DNA from: Emticicia agri
GTDB lineage: Bacteria; Bacteroidota; Bacteroidia; Cytophagales; Spirosomataceae
Assembly: GCF_004168285.1 (NCBI RefSeq)
Contig: NZ_SEWF01000001.1
Coordinates: 186,001 to 250,000, forward strand
Length of the DNA stretch: 64,000 nt
Direction of reading: 5' to 3'
A program made the translations under genes and the position numbers. The notes beneath the pieces are model-generated. The model did no database searches. It saw nothing but the letters and a program-made list of their open reading frames with translations, and had not been told where the DNA came from. Below are positions 9,330-17,570 of this stretch, in pieces; the first letter of the stretch is position 1; each line of letters begins with the position of its first letter.

Positions 9330-11765
9330 TCAGGAAGCCTTTACTCGCTTCTGCTCACTTTCCGAACCGCCATTCTGGCGTACTCTCAGGTTTTGGCCTT
9401 TATTGAATCTATAAGCAAAAGAAAGGGTTACTACCCGGGTATCCAGATAACTATACCAACTGGCGGCTGCATTTTTGATATTCCTGATATCTCCGCCAAC
9501 CTGATTGGTATAGAATATGTCGTTTACATTCAGTCTCAATGTACCTTTGTCTTTCATGATTTTTGTTGATACCCCTGCACGGATAGAGCCGATTGGTATC
9601 ACAAGAAATTGCCCTGATAAAACTTTAGTCTGATAAGACCCTGCTAACTCTGCACTCCATTTTTTATTAATTACAAACTGGTTGGTGGGTACTACTACCC
9701 AGTACCAGCGAGAATCATTAAGTATTTCGGTATAAACAGGGCTTTGGAATGTGTTATTAAGAAACGAAGTATAGAGCTGAAGTGTCCACCATTTTTGTAT
9801 CTTAAAATTGCCGTTCACTTCAATCCCATAAGAAACCTGTTTAGCAAAATTACCCGGACGGCTATAATAAATATTCCCTCTCTGCTCGTTGGTTTCCGAA
9901 ATCACATTATCTGCCCGGCTATATTGCAAAGTGGTTGTCAGGAAATTGTTATAGGTATAGGACAAATCTACATTATAAGAAAATGTGGGTTGTAAAAAGG
10001 GGTTACCACCATAATAAGTAAATCTATCCATCGGATAAGTAAACGGATTCATATCCCTGTAATTAGGGCGGTCGATGCGTCTGCCTACCGAGAATCCTAT
10101 TACGTGTTTCGATGCAGAATCAACCCTGTATTGCGTGTAAAAAGTAGGGAAAAGATTAGTATAATTCCGTTTAAATGAAGAGTCTTTCACCACTACATTC
10201 CCTAACTGATTACCCACTATATTGGTATTTTCTATACGTAAGCCTGCCTGAACAGAAATTTTCTTAAAATCTCTCGAGTAATTCAGATAAGCCGCATTGA
10301 TATTCTCTTTGTATTGAAAATTGTTAGAGAAAGTATAATTAGGTATTTGCTGGTTATCAACCACATCATTAAAGTCGGCAATGTTACTGGTCTTTACAAA
10401 ACTTGTTTTAGCACCTGCTTCAATCCTGCCACCTTTAGTAAGCGGATTGATATAATCAACCTTGGCAGCCCTGATACTAATATCAGAGGGTAGATTAGAC
10501 ACCAGAATACTCTTGTTAATCAGCTCTCTTTCAGGGTTCAGGTTGCTATTTTCAAGACGCTGTTCAACGGTTGACTGATAGACAATATTATCAAAGTTTG
10601 CCGATATTTCTTTGCCTTTAGTGTCAAACTGGTGGGTCATATTCAGGTTTACACTGCCATTTTTAAAGAGAATATCTGTTGGATTATATGCCTCTACCAA
10701 TCCTGTTATTTCATTCTGTCCGTTCCTGATAGTGGCATTATTGGTCAGATTTCTGCTCGATGGATTAATAAAACCACTCAGAGCAATACCCAGCGTTGTT
10801 TTTTTGGTTACATAATAGTCAAGCCCTAATTTCAGATTCTGACTTCTGTTCGTAGGTCTGATATATGAGTTCTGAACAAAAGTTGAATTCAACTGTCCTT
10901 GCTCTGTAAAATACTTACGGGTAATGGTTAAATCCTGATAACTACTGTTTTTATTAATACTCAGGTTAGAGAAGAAGTTGAATTTATTGAGGCGAAAATT
11001 GAAGTTAAAACTATTGTTGGTTCGCATATAGCGTCCTTGTCCATAAGATAGATTCAAGCCGCCATTCATACCCTTGGCAATGTTCTTCTTCAATCGTATA
11101 TTAATAACTCCCGAATTACCTGCTGCATCGTATTTAGCAGGTGGGTTTGTCATAATTTCAATAGAGTCAATGCTTGAAGACGGAATTGTACGCAGATAAT
11201 TCGCTAAGTCGGCTGCTGACAAATACGTGGGTTTATCATCAACAAATACCACTACCCCACCCTTTCTACGCAATGAAATATTCCCATTGACATCTACAGT
11301 AACACCCGGTGCTTTCTCTAATACCTCTAATGAAGTTACTCCTGCATTACTTATCAGTGCCTCCGGATTAATAACCGTACGGTCTATTTTCTGAACTACA
11401 AATGCTTTTTGCGCTTTTACAGCTACCTCTTGCAACTCATTTGCTCCATTCGTAAGTGTAATGTTTCCTAAATCAACAGAGGGGTTTTGTGCATTCAGAA
11501 TAATTCTGCCCGAAGTATATTTATTCATTCCTACAAAACTCACGGCAAGTTCAAGCGTATCGTATTTTAATTTCTCAAACTCAAATTTACCTTCTGCATC
11601 TGTAAAGGAAGATTTTACGATATTCCCCTGCTGACTTTTTGATAAAATAACAGTGGCGCCAACAACTGCCTCATTTTTATCGCCTTTGATAACACCTTTG
11701 ATAATTCCGTTTTGTGCTTTGACTACAGTTGTAAGTAATGAGAAAAGTAATAGCTTTTTATACAT
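9330..11765 (-). CDS. outer-membrane beta-barrel protein with CarboxypepD_reg-like domain (TonB-receptor-like)
   Basis: An 811-residue outer-membrane protein. A signal peptide (MYKKLLLFSLLTTVVKAQ) is followed by a CarboxypepD_reg-like beta domain (about 20-105; GVIKGDKNEAVVGATVILS), a plug-like segment (about 110-235) with VDDKPTYLS and SIDSIEIMTNPPAKYDAAGNSGVINIRLKK, and then a long barrel of the OMP_b-brl_3 type with alternating aromatic strands. The plug motif DAAGNSGVINI is typical of Bacteroidota TonB-dependent-receptor relatives that lack a SusD partner. No SusD-like gene lies next to it, so it is probably not a polysaccharide-uptake system. Its ligand is unknown. Confidence 0.92.
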   Translation of the reverse strand: MYKKLLLFSLLTTVVKAQNGIIKGVIKGDKNEAVVGATVILSKSQQGNIVKSSFTDAEGKFEFEKLKYDTLELAVSFVGMNKYTSGRIILNAQNPSVDLGNITLTNGANELQEVAVKAQKAFVVQKIDRTVINPEALISNAGVTSLEVLEKAPGVTVDVNGNISLRRKGGVVVFVDDKPTYLSAADLANYLRTIPSSSIDSIEIMTNPPAKYDAAGNSGVINIRLKKNIAKGMNGGLNLSYGQGRYMRTNNSFNFNFRLNKFNFFSNLSINKNSSYQDLTITRKYFTEQGQLNSTFVQNSYIRPTNRSQNLKLGLDYYVTKKTTLGIALSGFINPSSRNLTNNATIRNGQNEITGLVEAYNPTDILFKNGSVNLNMTHQFDTKGKEISANFDNIVYQSTVEQRLENSNLNPERELINKSILVSNLPSDISIRAAKVDYINPLTKGGRIEAGAKTSFVKTSNIADFNDVVDNQQIPNYTFSNNFQYKENINAAYLNYSRDFKKISVQAGLRIENTNIVGNQLGNVVVKDSSFKRNYTNLFPTFYTQYRVDSASKHVIGFSVGRRIDRPNYRDMNPFTYPMDRFTYYGGNPFLQPTFSYNVDLSYTYNNFLTTTLQYSRADNVISETNEQRGNIYYSRPGNFAKQVSYGIEVNGNFKIQKWWTLQLYTSFLNNTFQSPVYTEILNDSRWYWVVVPTNQFVINKKWSAELAGSYQTKVLSGQFLVIPIGSIRAGVSTKIMKDKGTLRLNVNDIFYTNQVGGDIRNIKNAAASWYSYLDTRVVTLSFAYRFNKGQNLRVRQNGGSESEQKRVKAS

Positions 11766-11818
11766 AATTGGTATGTGTGCTTAATATAGGTTTAATACAA
11801 TTGGTATGGTTGTGATGA

Positions 11819-11950
11819 TTAATGTAGAATAGCAAATAGCCATTGACCTGTTACATATCCGGCTTTAAAAATTGAAATAATACCAGCAATAATTACCAGT
11901 GGCACCATAAACTTGAGCATTTTTAATTGTTGTAATTCCTGTTTTTTCAT
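11819..11950 (-). CDS. 43-residue single-helix membrane peptide
   Basis: A very short frame starting MKKQELQQLKMLKF and continuing into one hydrophobic helix (FMVPLVIIAGIISIFKAGYVTGQW). The ATG at 11950 is preferred over upstream starts because the charged N-terminus leads straight into the helix. It lies 53 bp upstream of the outer-membrane barrel gene on the same strand and could be cotranscribed. No family is recognised; the coding call rests on composition and context only. Confidence 0.5.
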   Translation of the reverse strand: MKKQELQQLKMLKFMVPLVIIAGIISIFKAGYVTGQWLFAILH

Positions 11951-12114
11951 AATTGTAAAGTGTTTGTATGTAACATTGATACGATTGCCGCTATGGGCGA
12001 CTTTTTTTAGCACCAAAATTACCTGATGATTTGAGAAGTGATTTGTCAAATCCTGCTAATTTCACTACATCTACCCATAGCATATTAATTCACGGCTGTT
12101 TTTTATGCTTTTTG

Positions 12115-13064
12115 TTATTTAGCAAAATGAGAAGGAGAAACGCCAAAATGCTTTTTGAAAGACTTGCTGAAAGTATGAATATCTGAAAAACCGGATTCTA
12201 TGGCGGCTATAGAGACCGAATATCTGTCTTGTAATAAAATATTCCGGCCATGTTCCAGTCGTTTCTGAATAAGATACTGGTTAGGAGAAAGGCCGAATAC
12301 CAGTTTAAAAAGTCTGAAAAAATGATACTCTGACATATAGGCTTCTCGGGCAATAGCATCGATGGATAGTGGGCTTGTAAAAAAATATCTATAAATTCTT
12401 TTCCTCTTTGTAGTCGTCGGTATAAGTCTTTTTTGGTAGCGGGTTTCAGACCGGGAATGGCGTGTAACTGTTTAAAAACAGGTGCTTGATCCTGAATGAT
12501 TTTTTCAGCAATTGTATAGAAAAACTCAGTGCTAATCTCCTCTTTACTTATTTCATTATTATAGACCTGATTGGTTAAATTTCTGAGTAAAACTCCCAGA
12601 TGTGTTTGAGTGTCGGTGTATTGGTTATCTAAAAAATGAACTGATGTAAAGTATTTTCCTAATTCGTTATCTGTAAAAGCGGTATCAGCTCTTTTAGTAC
12701 TTGCCAGCACTTCAGTAATCAATTGAGGGTTGATATTGATACAAATCCCTTTCACATTTCTGTTACTTTCTATTTCAACGTTGCCCTCATAAGTATCGTT
12801 GGTAAGTAAATACTTCCCTGTGGTTATCGGATAATTTTTACCATTGAGCTTATATCTTTCTACACCCTCCACTACATATTTAATAGCAAAACCCTCTGAT
12901 TTAGCAGGTTGATGGTATTCTTTTAATGAAGAGAAAATCAACGAATGCTGATTAATTCTGATGACATCAAGGGTATTGCTATGTTCGTTGAATAAATGAA
13001 TCATTAGGTAACAAATAGCTTTTTCATAATTTTCTTCAAAGAAAAAGCGATTTTTGCTTTTCAT
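12115..13064 (-). pseudogene. AraC-family transcriptional regulator split by a -1 frameshift at a T7 run
   Basis: Two minus-strand frames together form one AraC-type regulator. The first (from 13064) holds an N-terminal ligand-binding-like region (about residues 50-150) and continues to KEFIDIF, then runs into unrelated sequence. The second holds YMSEYHFFRLFKLVFGLSP and FSDIHTFSKSFKKHFGVSP, the two halves of the AraC DNA-binding domain. Adding one T to the run at 12379-12385 (A7 on the plus strand) joins them as FIDIFFTSPLSIDAIAREAY, which matches the family consensus exactly and gives about 316 residues. The break sits at T TTT TTA, read in the zero frame. It may be a real mutation, a sequencing error, or a slippage-controlled gene. 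It is divergent from the DeoC-like gene. Confidence 0.85.
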
Positions 13065-13179
13065 TAGCGGTTTTTTGATAAAAGGTTATTATCATTGAAG
13101 AGTGTTTTGGAGGTTCTAAAAATCTACCCTCTTCGTCTTTGTCATTTCGTTTTTAGGGCTTTCATTTGAATATATATAT

Positions 13180-13818
13180 ATGTTTATGGAACATCTCTTA
13201 CCTTTTATAGAAGTACAGTTAACTAACCCAAAGGTTAGCATTGAAGAAATTTATACCGGTCTGGAGCAAGTACACCAATATAATTTAGCTGCACTAATAG
13301 TACCTCCTTTTTGGGTGAAGAAGTTAAGAAGAGATTGGGGGGCAGCCAATCAAGCTATTTTAGGAACTGTTGTCGGTTTCCCATTAGGGTTTCAGCGTAC
13401 AGAAGTAAAACAATTAGAAACAGAACTCGCCCTGCAAGATGGTGCTAATGATATTGAGGTTACGTTGAACTCTTCGGCTTGGTTTTCAACCCAGAATAAA
13501 TGGGTAAAAATAGAACTTGCTAAATTAGGCAAGCTGATACACCAACAGGAATCTTTTTTCACAGTAGGTATTAGAGCAGTTGATTTTGATGTGATTAACT
13601 TAGAAAGATCGATTAAAGACGCTGTAGATGCTGGAGCTGACTTTATCAAGATTTATCGAAATCTTGATGTGGATAAGTCATTAGAAATATACAAATGGCT
13701 TCCTGAATCGGTAGGTTTAAAAATTTATGTAGGTAGCACAACTTTCAAAGAAATGGAACTACTGATTGCTGGAGGAATTGAAAGGATTTGTGTTATGAAG
13801 TTCGTGAAAAACAATTGA
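13180..13818 (+). CDS. DeoC-like deoxyribose-phosphate aldolase family protein
   Basis: A 212-residue TIM-barrel class I aldolase relative. Family landmarks are GTVVGFPLGFQRTEVKQLE (DeoC: VIGFPLG..TTEVK), the NDIEVTLN strand carrying the proton-relay Asp, DAGADFIKIYR with the lysine in the place of the Schiff-base lysine, and GLKIYVGSTTFKEMELLIAGGIERI at the phosphate-binding end. The usual FxKTSTG after the catalytic lysine is replaced by IKIYRNL and the glycine-rich SGGIR loop by YVGSTT, so its substrate may differ from 2-deoxyribose 5-phosphate. ATGs occur at 13180 and 13186; the second is equally possible. It is transcribed away from the broken AraC gene. Confidence 0.75.
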   Translation: MFMEHLLPFIEVQLTNPKVSIEEIYTGLEQVHQYNLAALIVPPFWVKKLRRDWGAANQAILGTVVGFPLGFQRTEVKQLETELALQDGANDIEVTLNSSAWFSTQNKWVKIELAKLGKLIHQQESFFTVGIRAVDFDVINLERSIKDAVDAGADFIKIYRNLDVDKSLEIYKWLPESVGLKIYVGSTTFKEMELLIAGGIERICVMKFVKNN

Positions 13819-13883
13819 TGGGTTCATCAATAAGGCGTTACATTTTCATTATCTAATACAGCAATAATATTTTACTGATACAC

Positions 13884-13914
13884 TTGCAAATATTATGCAA
13901 GCATACTATTTTTG
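13884..13914 (+). promoter_or_regulatory. promoter for the Fe-S protein operon, with an internal dyad
   Basis: TTG (13884-13886), a 20-bp spacer and TATTTTTG (13907-13914) fit the Bacteroidota promoter consensus closely. The spacer contains a perfect dyad CTTGCA-N7-TGCAAG (13883-13901) that begins at the -33 element, the usual place for a repressor operator. The first downstream ATG is at 13974. Confidence 0.65.
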
Positions 13915-13973
13915 CTTTGTATCACGATTGAAAGATTCGTCGTTACGAAAATCGTGAATAAACTACGGAAACT

Positions 13974-14768
13974 ATGGCAGATACTATTGAATATAAAGTG
14001 CCTACTATGGCAGAAATGGCTATGAACGGGCAGGAACCTGAAATTCTTTTCTGGGTTGGTTGCGCGGGTTCGTTTGACGACCGCTACAAAAAAGTAACCA
14101 TTGCCTTTGCCAAAATTCTGAATAAAATAGGTGTTAATTTCGCTGTGTTGGGTACAGAAGAAAGCTGCACAGGAGACCCTGCCCGCAGAGCCGGAAACGA
14201 ATTTGCTTTTCAGATGCTTGCCCAACAGAATATTCAGGTATTGAATGGTTATGGAGTAAAAAAAATAGTAACTGCTTGTCCGCATTGTTTTAATACCTTA
14301 AAGAATGAATACCCGGAGTTAGGTGGTACGTATGAGGTAATCCACCATTCTCAATATCTGCAACAATTAATTAATGAGGGCAGAGTAAAACTGGCCGATG
14401 GAGGCACTTTTAAAGGGCAGAAAATCACTTTCCATGATTCCTGCTATTTAGGTAGGGCCAATGAGGTATATGAGGCACCACGTCAGGTATTAGAAATATT
14501 AGATGCCGAACTGGTAGAGATGAAACGTTGCCGTACGAATGGCCTATGCTGTGGTGCCGGAGGGGCACAAATGTTTAAAGAACCCGAAAAAGGCAATAAA
14601 GATATTAATATAGAACGTATAGAAGAGGCATTGTCAACAGGTGCTAAAACTATTGCTGTGGCTTGTCCTTTCTGCATGACGATGATTTCTGACGGCGTAA
14701 AGAACAAAGAAAAAGAACACGAGGTAAAGGTATATGATTTGGCTGAATTGCTGATACAAACCCTTTAG
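13974..14768 (+). CDS. CCG-domain (Fe-S)-binding protein (heterodisulfide-reductase-B/LutA-like)
   Basis: A 264-residue cytoplasmic protein with two cysteine-rich CCG domains, as in HdrB, GlpC and LutA, which bind Fe-S clusters and pass electrons. The first domain shows GCAGSFDDR, EESCTGDPARR and ACPHCFNTLKNEYPE. The second shows HDSCYLGR, LCCGAGGAQMFKEPEKG and ACPFCMTMISDG. The partner usually found beside it, a ferredoxin-like or membrane Fe-S reductase, is not directly upstream here; the gene begins the operon after a good promoter. Its redox partner is therefore unknown. The next gene starts 66 bp downstream and belongs to the same conserved Bacteroidota neighbourhood as I recall it. Confidence 0.88.
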   Translation: MADTIEYKVPTMAEMAMNGQEPEILFWVGCAGSFDDRYKKVTIAFAKILNKIGVNFAVLGTEESCTGDPARRAGNEFAFQMLAQQNIQVLNGYGVKKIVTACPHCFNTLKNEYPELGGTYEVIHHSQYLQQLINEGRVKLADGGTFKGQKITFHDSCYLGRANEVYEAPRQVLEILDAELVEMKRCRTNGLCCGAGGAQMFKEPEKGNKDINIERIEEALSTGAKTIAVACPFCMTMISDGVKNKEKEHEVKVYDLAELLIQTL

Positions 14769-14833
14769 TTCGTTTCCTGACAGAACTTTTACAGGCATAT
14801 TGAATGTTTAGCTAACAGAATAAAACCTGTATT

Positions 14834-15340
14834 ATGTATATTTCTTTTGAACAAATTCCTCAAAGTGCCCGTATCTGGGTTTATCAGGCCAACCGCACTA
14901 TTACTGACAGTGAAGTTAGTGAAATAGAAAACACCTTAAAACCTGCTGTAAGTCAATGGGCAGCACACGGAGCCTCTTTGTTAGCTTCGGTAAAAGTATT
15001 ACATAATCGCTTTGTGGTAATTGCCTTAGATGAAAACCAGAACGAAGCAAGTGGGTGTTCGATAGATGCTTCTACCCGTTGGTTCAAAGAATTGGGGAGT
15101 CGTTTAAACATTGACTTTTTCGACCGTTCACAGGCATATCTTGATGGCAACGAGATTAAAACATTTTCGATTTTTCAACCCAAAAAGGCCATTGAAAGTG
15201 GGCTTATTTCTGCCGATACACTCATTTTTGTCAATAACAACAATCTTCATACATTGGCCGACTTATCAACGCAATGGCAGGTAAAAGCGGCTGATAGTTA
15301 TCTGAAAAGGTTTTTCAAGCCAATAGATTCTTTAGCTTAA
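14834..15340 (+). CDS. conserved Bacteroidota hypothetical protein
   Basis: A 168-residue soluble protein with no signal peptide or membrane helix. Recognisable blocks are RIWVYQANRTITDSEV, an SQWAAHGASL block, VVIALDENQNEASGCSID and IDFFDRSQAY. Homologues are, to my recollection, often labelled 'ABC transporter ATPase', but no Walker A, Walker B or signature motif is present, so that label should not be carried over. The conserved GCSID cysteine/aspartate patch suggests a functional site. It sits between the Fe-S protein and the LLM oxidoreductase on the same strand. Function unknown. Confidence 0.8.
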   Translation: MYISFEQIPQSARIWVYQANRTITDSEVSEIENTLKPAVSQWAAHGASLLASVKVLHNRFVVIALDENQNEASGCSIDASTRWFKELGSRLNIDFFDRSQAYLDGNEIKTFSIFQPKKAIESGLISADTLIFVNNNNLHTLADLSTQWQVKAADSYLKRFFKPIDSLA

Positions 15341-15365
15341 ATCACACTTCTCTTTAGCAATTATT

Positions 15366-16406
15366 ATGGAATTAGGTATCAGTACATTTGGTGAAGTATA
15401 CCCCGACGGTGTATCCGGTAAAGCCTTTAATGCCCACGAACGTATGCAGGAATTGATAGCAGAGGGCAAACTGGCCGATGAAGTTGGTTTAGATGTATTT
15501 GCCGTAGGCGAACACCACCGTCCCGATTTTATTATCTCAGCTCCCGAAGTGGCCTTGGCTGCCATTGCAGCAGTTACAAAAAATATTCGTTTATCAAGCT
15601 CTGTAACTGTTCTGAGTTCTGCCGACCCTGTACGTACCTTTCAGAATTTCTCTACTTTAGACCTTATTTCTAATGGTAGGGCAGAAATCATGGCTGGAAG
15701 AGGGTCATTTATAGAGTCTTTTCCTCTATTTGGGTATAGCTTGGACGATTATAATGAGTTATTTGTTGAGAAACTGGATTTATTAACTAAAATCAATCAG
15801 TCTGAAATTATTTCATGGAAAGGTAAATTCAGAGCTCCTATTCATCAGTTAGGCGTTTATCCTCGCCCTATCCAGCCTGCTCTTCCGATATGGCTGGCGG
15901 TAGGTGGTACCCCTGCATCTGCTATACGGGCAGGTAAGATGAACCTGCCTATGACACTGGCAATTTTAGGTGGTCGCCCAAGCCAGTATGTATCGTTTGT
16001 AAATCTATATAAACAATCGTATAAAGAAGCAGGGCATGACCCCAGTCAGTTTCAGTTAGGCATTAACTCACAGTTTTATATTGCCGAAACCTCGCAACAA
16101 GCCGAAGACGAATTCTGGCCGTCGTATGAAAAACTGATGAATCGTGTAGGCAAAGAACGTGGCTGGTCTCCTATCACCCGTGAGCATTTCGAGTATCTCT
16201 GTATGCCTGATGGGCCTTTGTTTGTGGGTAGTCCGCAACAGGTGATTGATAAAATTCTCTATCAGTCTGATTTGTTTAACCATACTCGTTTTCTTGCCCA
16301 AATGGTAAAAGGAGATATTCCGCATGCAAAAATCATGAAAGCCATTGAGTTATTTGGTACACAGGTCGCTCCGGCGGTAAGAAAAGCATTGAGTGTAGCG
16401 AAGTAG
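15366..16406 (+). CDS. LLM-class (luciferase-like) flavin-dependent oxidoreductase
   Basis: A 346-residue TIM-barrel monooxygenase-family protein expected to use FMNH2 or F420-like flavin. It begins with MELGISTFGEVYPDG and shows the family blocks DVFAVGEHHRPDF, SSSVTVLSSADPVRTFQNFSTLDLIS and GRAEIMAGRGSFIESFPLFGY, then PLPIWLAVGGTPASA-like sequence near residue 180. It ends with VGSPQQVIDKILYQ and a FLAQMVKGDIPH segment. The start at 15366 lies 25 bp after the preceding stop. Substrate cannot be predicted. It lies in a run with a methionine-sulfoxide reductase, which may suggest a redox or oxidative-stress setting, but this is only contextual. Confidence 0.9.
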   Translation: MELGISTFGEVYPDGVSGKAFNAHERMQELIAEGKLADEVGLDVFAVGEHHRPDFIISAPEVALAAIAAVTKNIRLSSSVTVLSSADPVRTFQNFSTLDLISNGRAEIMAGRGSFIESFPLFGYSLDDYNELFVEKLDLLTKINQSEIISWKGKFRAPIHQLGVYPRPIQPALPIWLAVGGTPASAIRAGKMNLPMTLAILGGRPSQYVSFVNLYKQSYKEAGHDPSQFQLGINSQFYIAETSQQAEDEFWPSYEKLMNRVGKERGWSPITREHFEYLCMPDGPLFVGSPQQVIDKILYQSDLFNHTRFLAQMVKGDIPHAKIMKAIELFGTQVAPAVRKALSVAK

Positions 16407-16430
16407 TATAGTATTATTCATTAAAGAGAC

Positions 16431-16922
16431 ATGGCTGAAACCTTATATATTCCCCAAACCACCTCGCGCCAAGAAATTTACGAAAGCCTGCTACCACAGG
16501 TAGAAGGCCTGATTAGCGATGAAACAGATACCATTGCCAATCTTGCAAATATAGCCGCTGTACTGAAAGAAGCCTTTGGCTTTTTCTGGGTTGGTTTTTA
16601 TATCAGAAAAGAAAATCAGTTGGTATTAGGGCCATTTCAGGGTCCTATTGCCTGTACACGTATCCATTTCGATAAAGGGGTGTGCGGTTATTGTTATCGG
16701 ACTAAAGAGACTGTGATTGTACCTGATGTGGATGCTTTTCCGGGTCATATTGCTTGCAGTTCGGCCTCAAAATCAGAAATTGTTGTGCCTGTTTTTGACC
16801 ATACAGGAGAGGTACTGATGGTATTGGATGTGGACAGCGACCAGTTAGACGATTTTTCGGAAGCCGATAAAGAAGGGCTGGAAAAAATGATGAAATTGCT
16901 TGAGAAAACCTTTACTGTCTGA
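16431..16922 (+). CDS. msrC: free methionine-(R)-sulfoxide reductase (GAF type)
   Basis: A 163-residue GAF-domain enzyme that reduces free methionine-R-sulfoxide. The assignment is firm because the three redox cysteines of the fRMsr family are present at the expected spacing: C75 in ACTRIHFDKG, C85 in VCGYC (10 apart) and C109 in FPGHIACSS (24 further), matching the Cys84/94/118 pattern of E. coli YebR. The motif SEIVVPVFD follows. It is one cysteine richer (C88) than typical. The gene is 24 bp downstream of the LLM oxidoreductase, and its stop is one base before the next ATG, so it is in an operon. Confidence 0.93.
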   Translation: MAETLYIPQTTSRQEIYESLLPQVEGLISDETDTIANLANIAAVLKEAFGFFWVGFYIRKENQLVLGPFQGPIACTRIHFDKGVCGYCYRTKETVIVPDVDAFPGHIACSSASKSEIVVPVFDHTGEVLMVLDVDSDQLDDFSEADKEGLEKMMKLLEKTFTV

Positions 16923-16923
16923 T

Positions 16924-17493
16924 ATGAATAACCTGTTTCCTATATTTCTTAAATTAGAAGAACTACATACCTTGATTGTGGGCGGTGGCAATGTGGGTTT
17001 AGAAAAGCTTGAAGCTGTTTTACGCAATTCGCCCAAAGCAAAAATCACCTTGATTGCACCCGAAATCAAAGACGAAATCAAGGAACTGGCACAAACTCAT
17101 AACCTTACACTGATTTTTGAAAAATACGACAGCAAATACCTTGATAGTATTGATATAGTCATTGCCGGAACTGATGATAAAGCTGTTAATCAGCAAATTC
17201 AACAGGATTGTAAGGCTAAAAAAATCTTAGTCAATATTGCTGATACACCCGATCTTTGCGACTTTTACCTGAGTTCGGTGGTAGTGAAAGATGATTTAAA
17301 AATAGCTATTTCAACCAATGGTAAATCTCCAACCTTCGCCAAACGTTTCCGTGAAGTATTAGAGGAAATATTACCCGATACGCTACACGAAACGTTAGAT
17401 AATCTGCAAAGCATCAGAAATAAACTGAAAGGAGATTTTCAGGAGAAAGTACAGAAACTGAATGAAATTACTAAGGTAATGCGGGGGGAATAA
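16924..17493 (+). CDS. precorrin-2 dehydrogenase / sirohydrochlorin ferrochelatase (siroheme synthase N-terminal type)
   Basis: A 189-residue Met8p/CysG-N-type enzyme that oxidises precorrin-2 to sirohydrochlorin and may insert iron, leading to siroheme. A Rossmann motif (LIVGGGNVGLEKLEAVL) opens the protein, and VNIADTPDLCDFYLSSVV carries the catalytic aspartate region, followed by IAISTNGKSPTFAKRFRE. The ATG at 16924 is preferred; an upstream start at 16900 would overlap the msrC gene by 23 bp. No methyltransferase domain is fused, so uroporphyrinogen methylation must be done by a gene outside the window. A large hairpin follows the stop. Confidence 0.92.
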   Translation: MNNLFPIFLKLEELHTLIVGGGNVGLEKLEAVLRNSPKAKITLIAPEIKDEIKELAQTHNLTLIFEKYDSKYLDSIDIVIAGTDDKAVNQQIQQDCKAKKILVNIADTPDLCDFYLSSVVVKDDLKIAISTNGKSPTFAKRFREVLEEILPDTLHETLDNLQSIRNKLKGDFQEKVQKLNEITKVMRGE

Positions 17494-17500
17494 AACCATT

Positions 17501-17557
17501 TGTGGCGTCAACGTCCCGTTCGTCGCATAAGAATGCGAACGGGACGTTCGAGCCACA
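17501..17557. repeat. large intergenic palindrome (REP-like hairpin) between convergent genes
   Basis: An outer 6-bp stem (tgtggc/gccaca), a 4-nt internal mismatch and an inner perfect 12-bp stem (acgtcccgttcg at 17511-17522 with its complement at 17536-17547) form a GC-rich hairpin in otherwise AT-rich DNA. It fills the gap between two convergent genes and lacks a T-run, so it resembles a REP-type element more than a simple terminator. No second copy is in the window. Confidence 0.7.
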
Positions 17558-17570
17558 TTTTATTCAATTA

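Noticed and set aside
12207-12375. C-terminal tail of the first AraC frame as a real protein end
   Set aside because: The tail has no family similarity, whereas the other frame encodes the conserved helix-turn-helix region over the same bases.
14834-15340. Labelling the conserved hypothetical protein as an ABC transporter ATPase
   Set aside because: No Walker A, Walker B or ABC signature motif is present.
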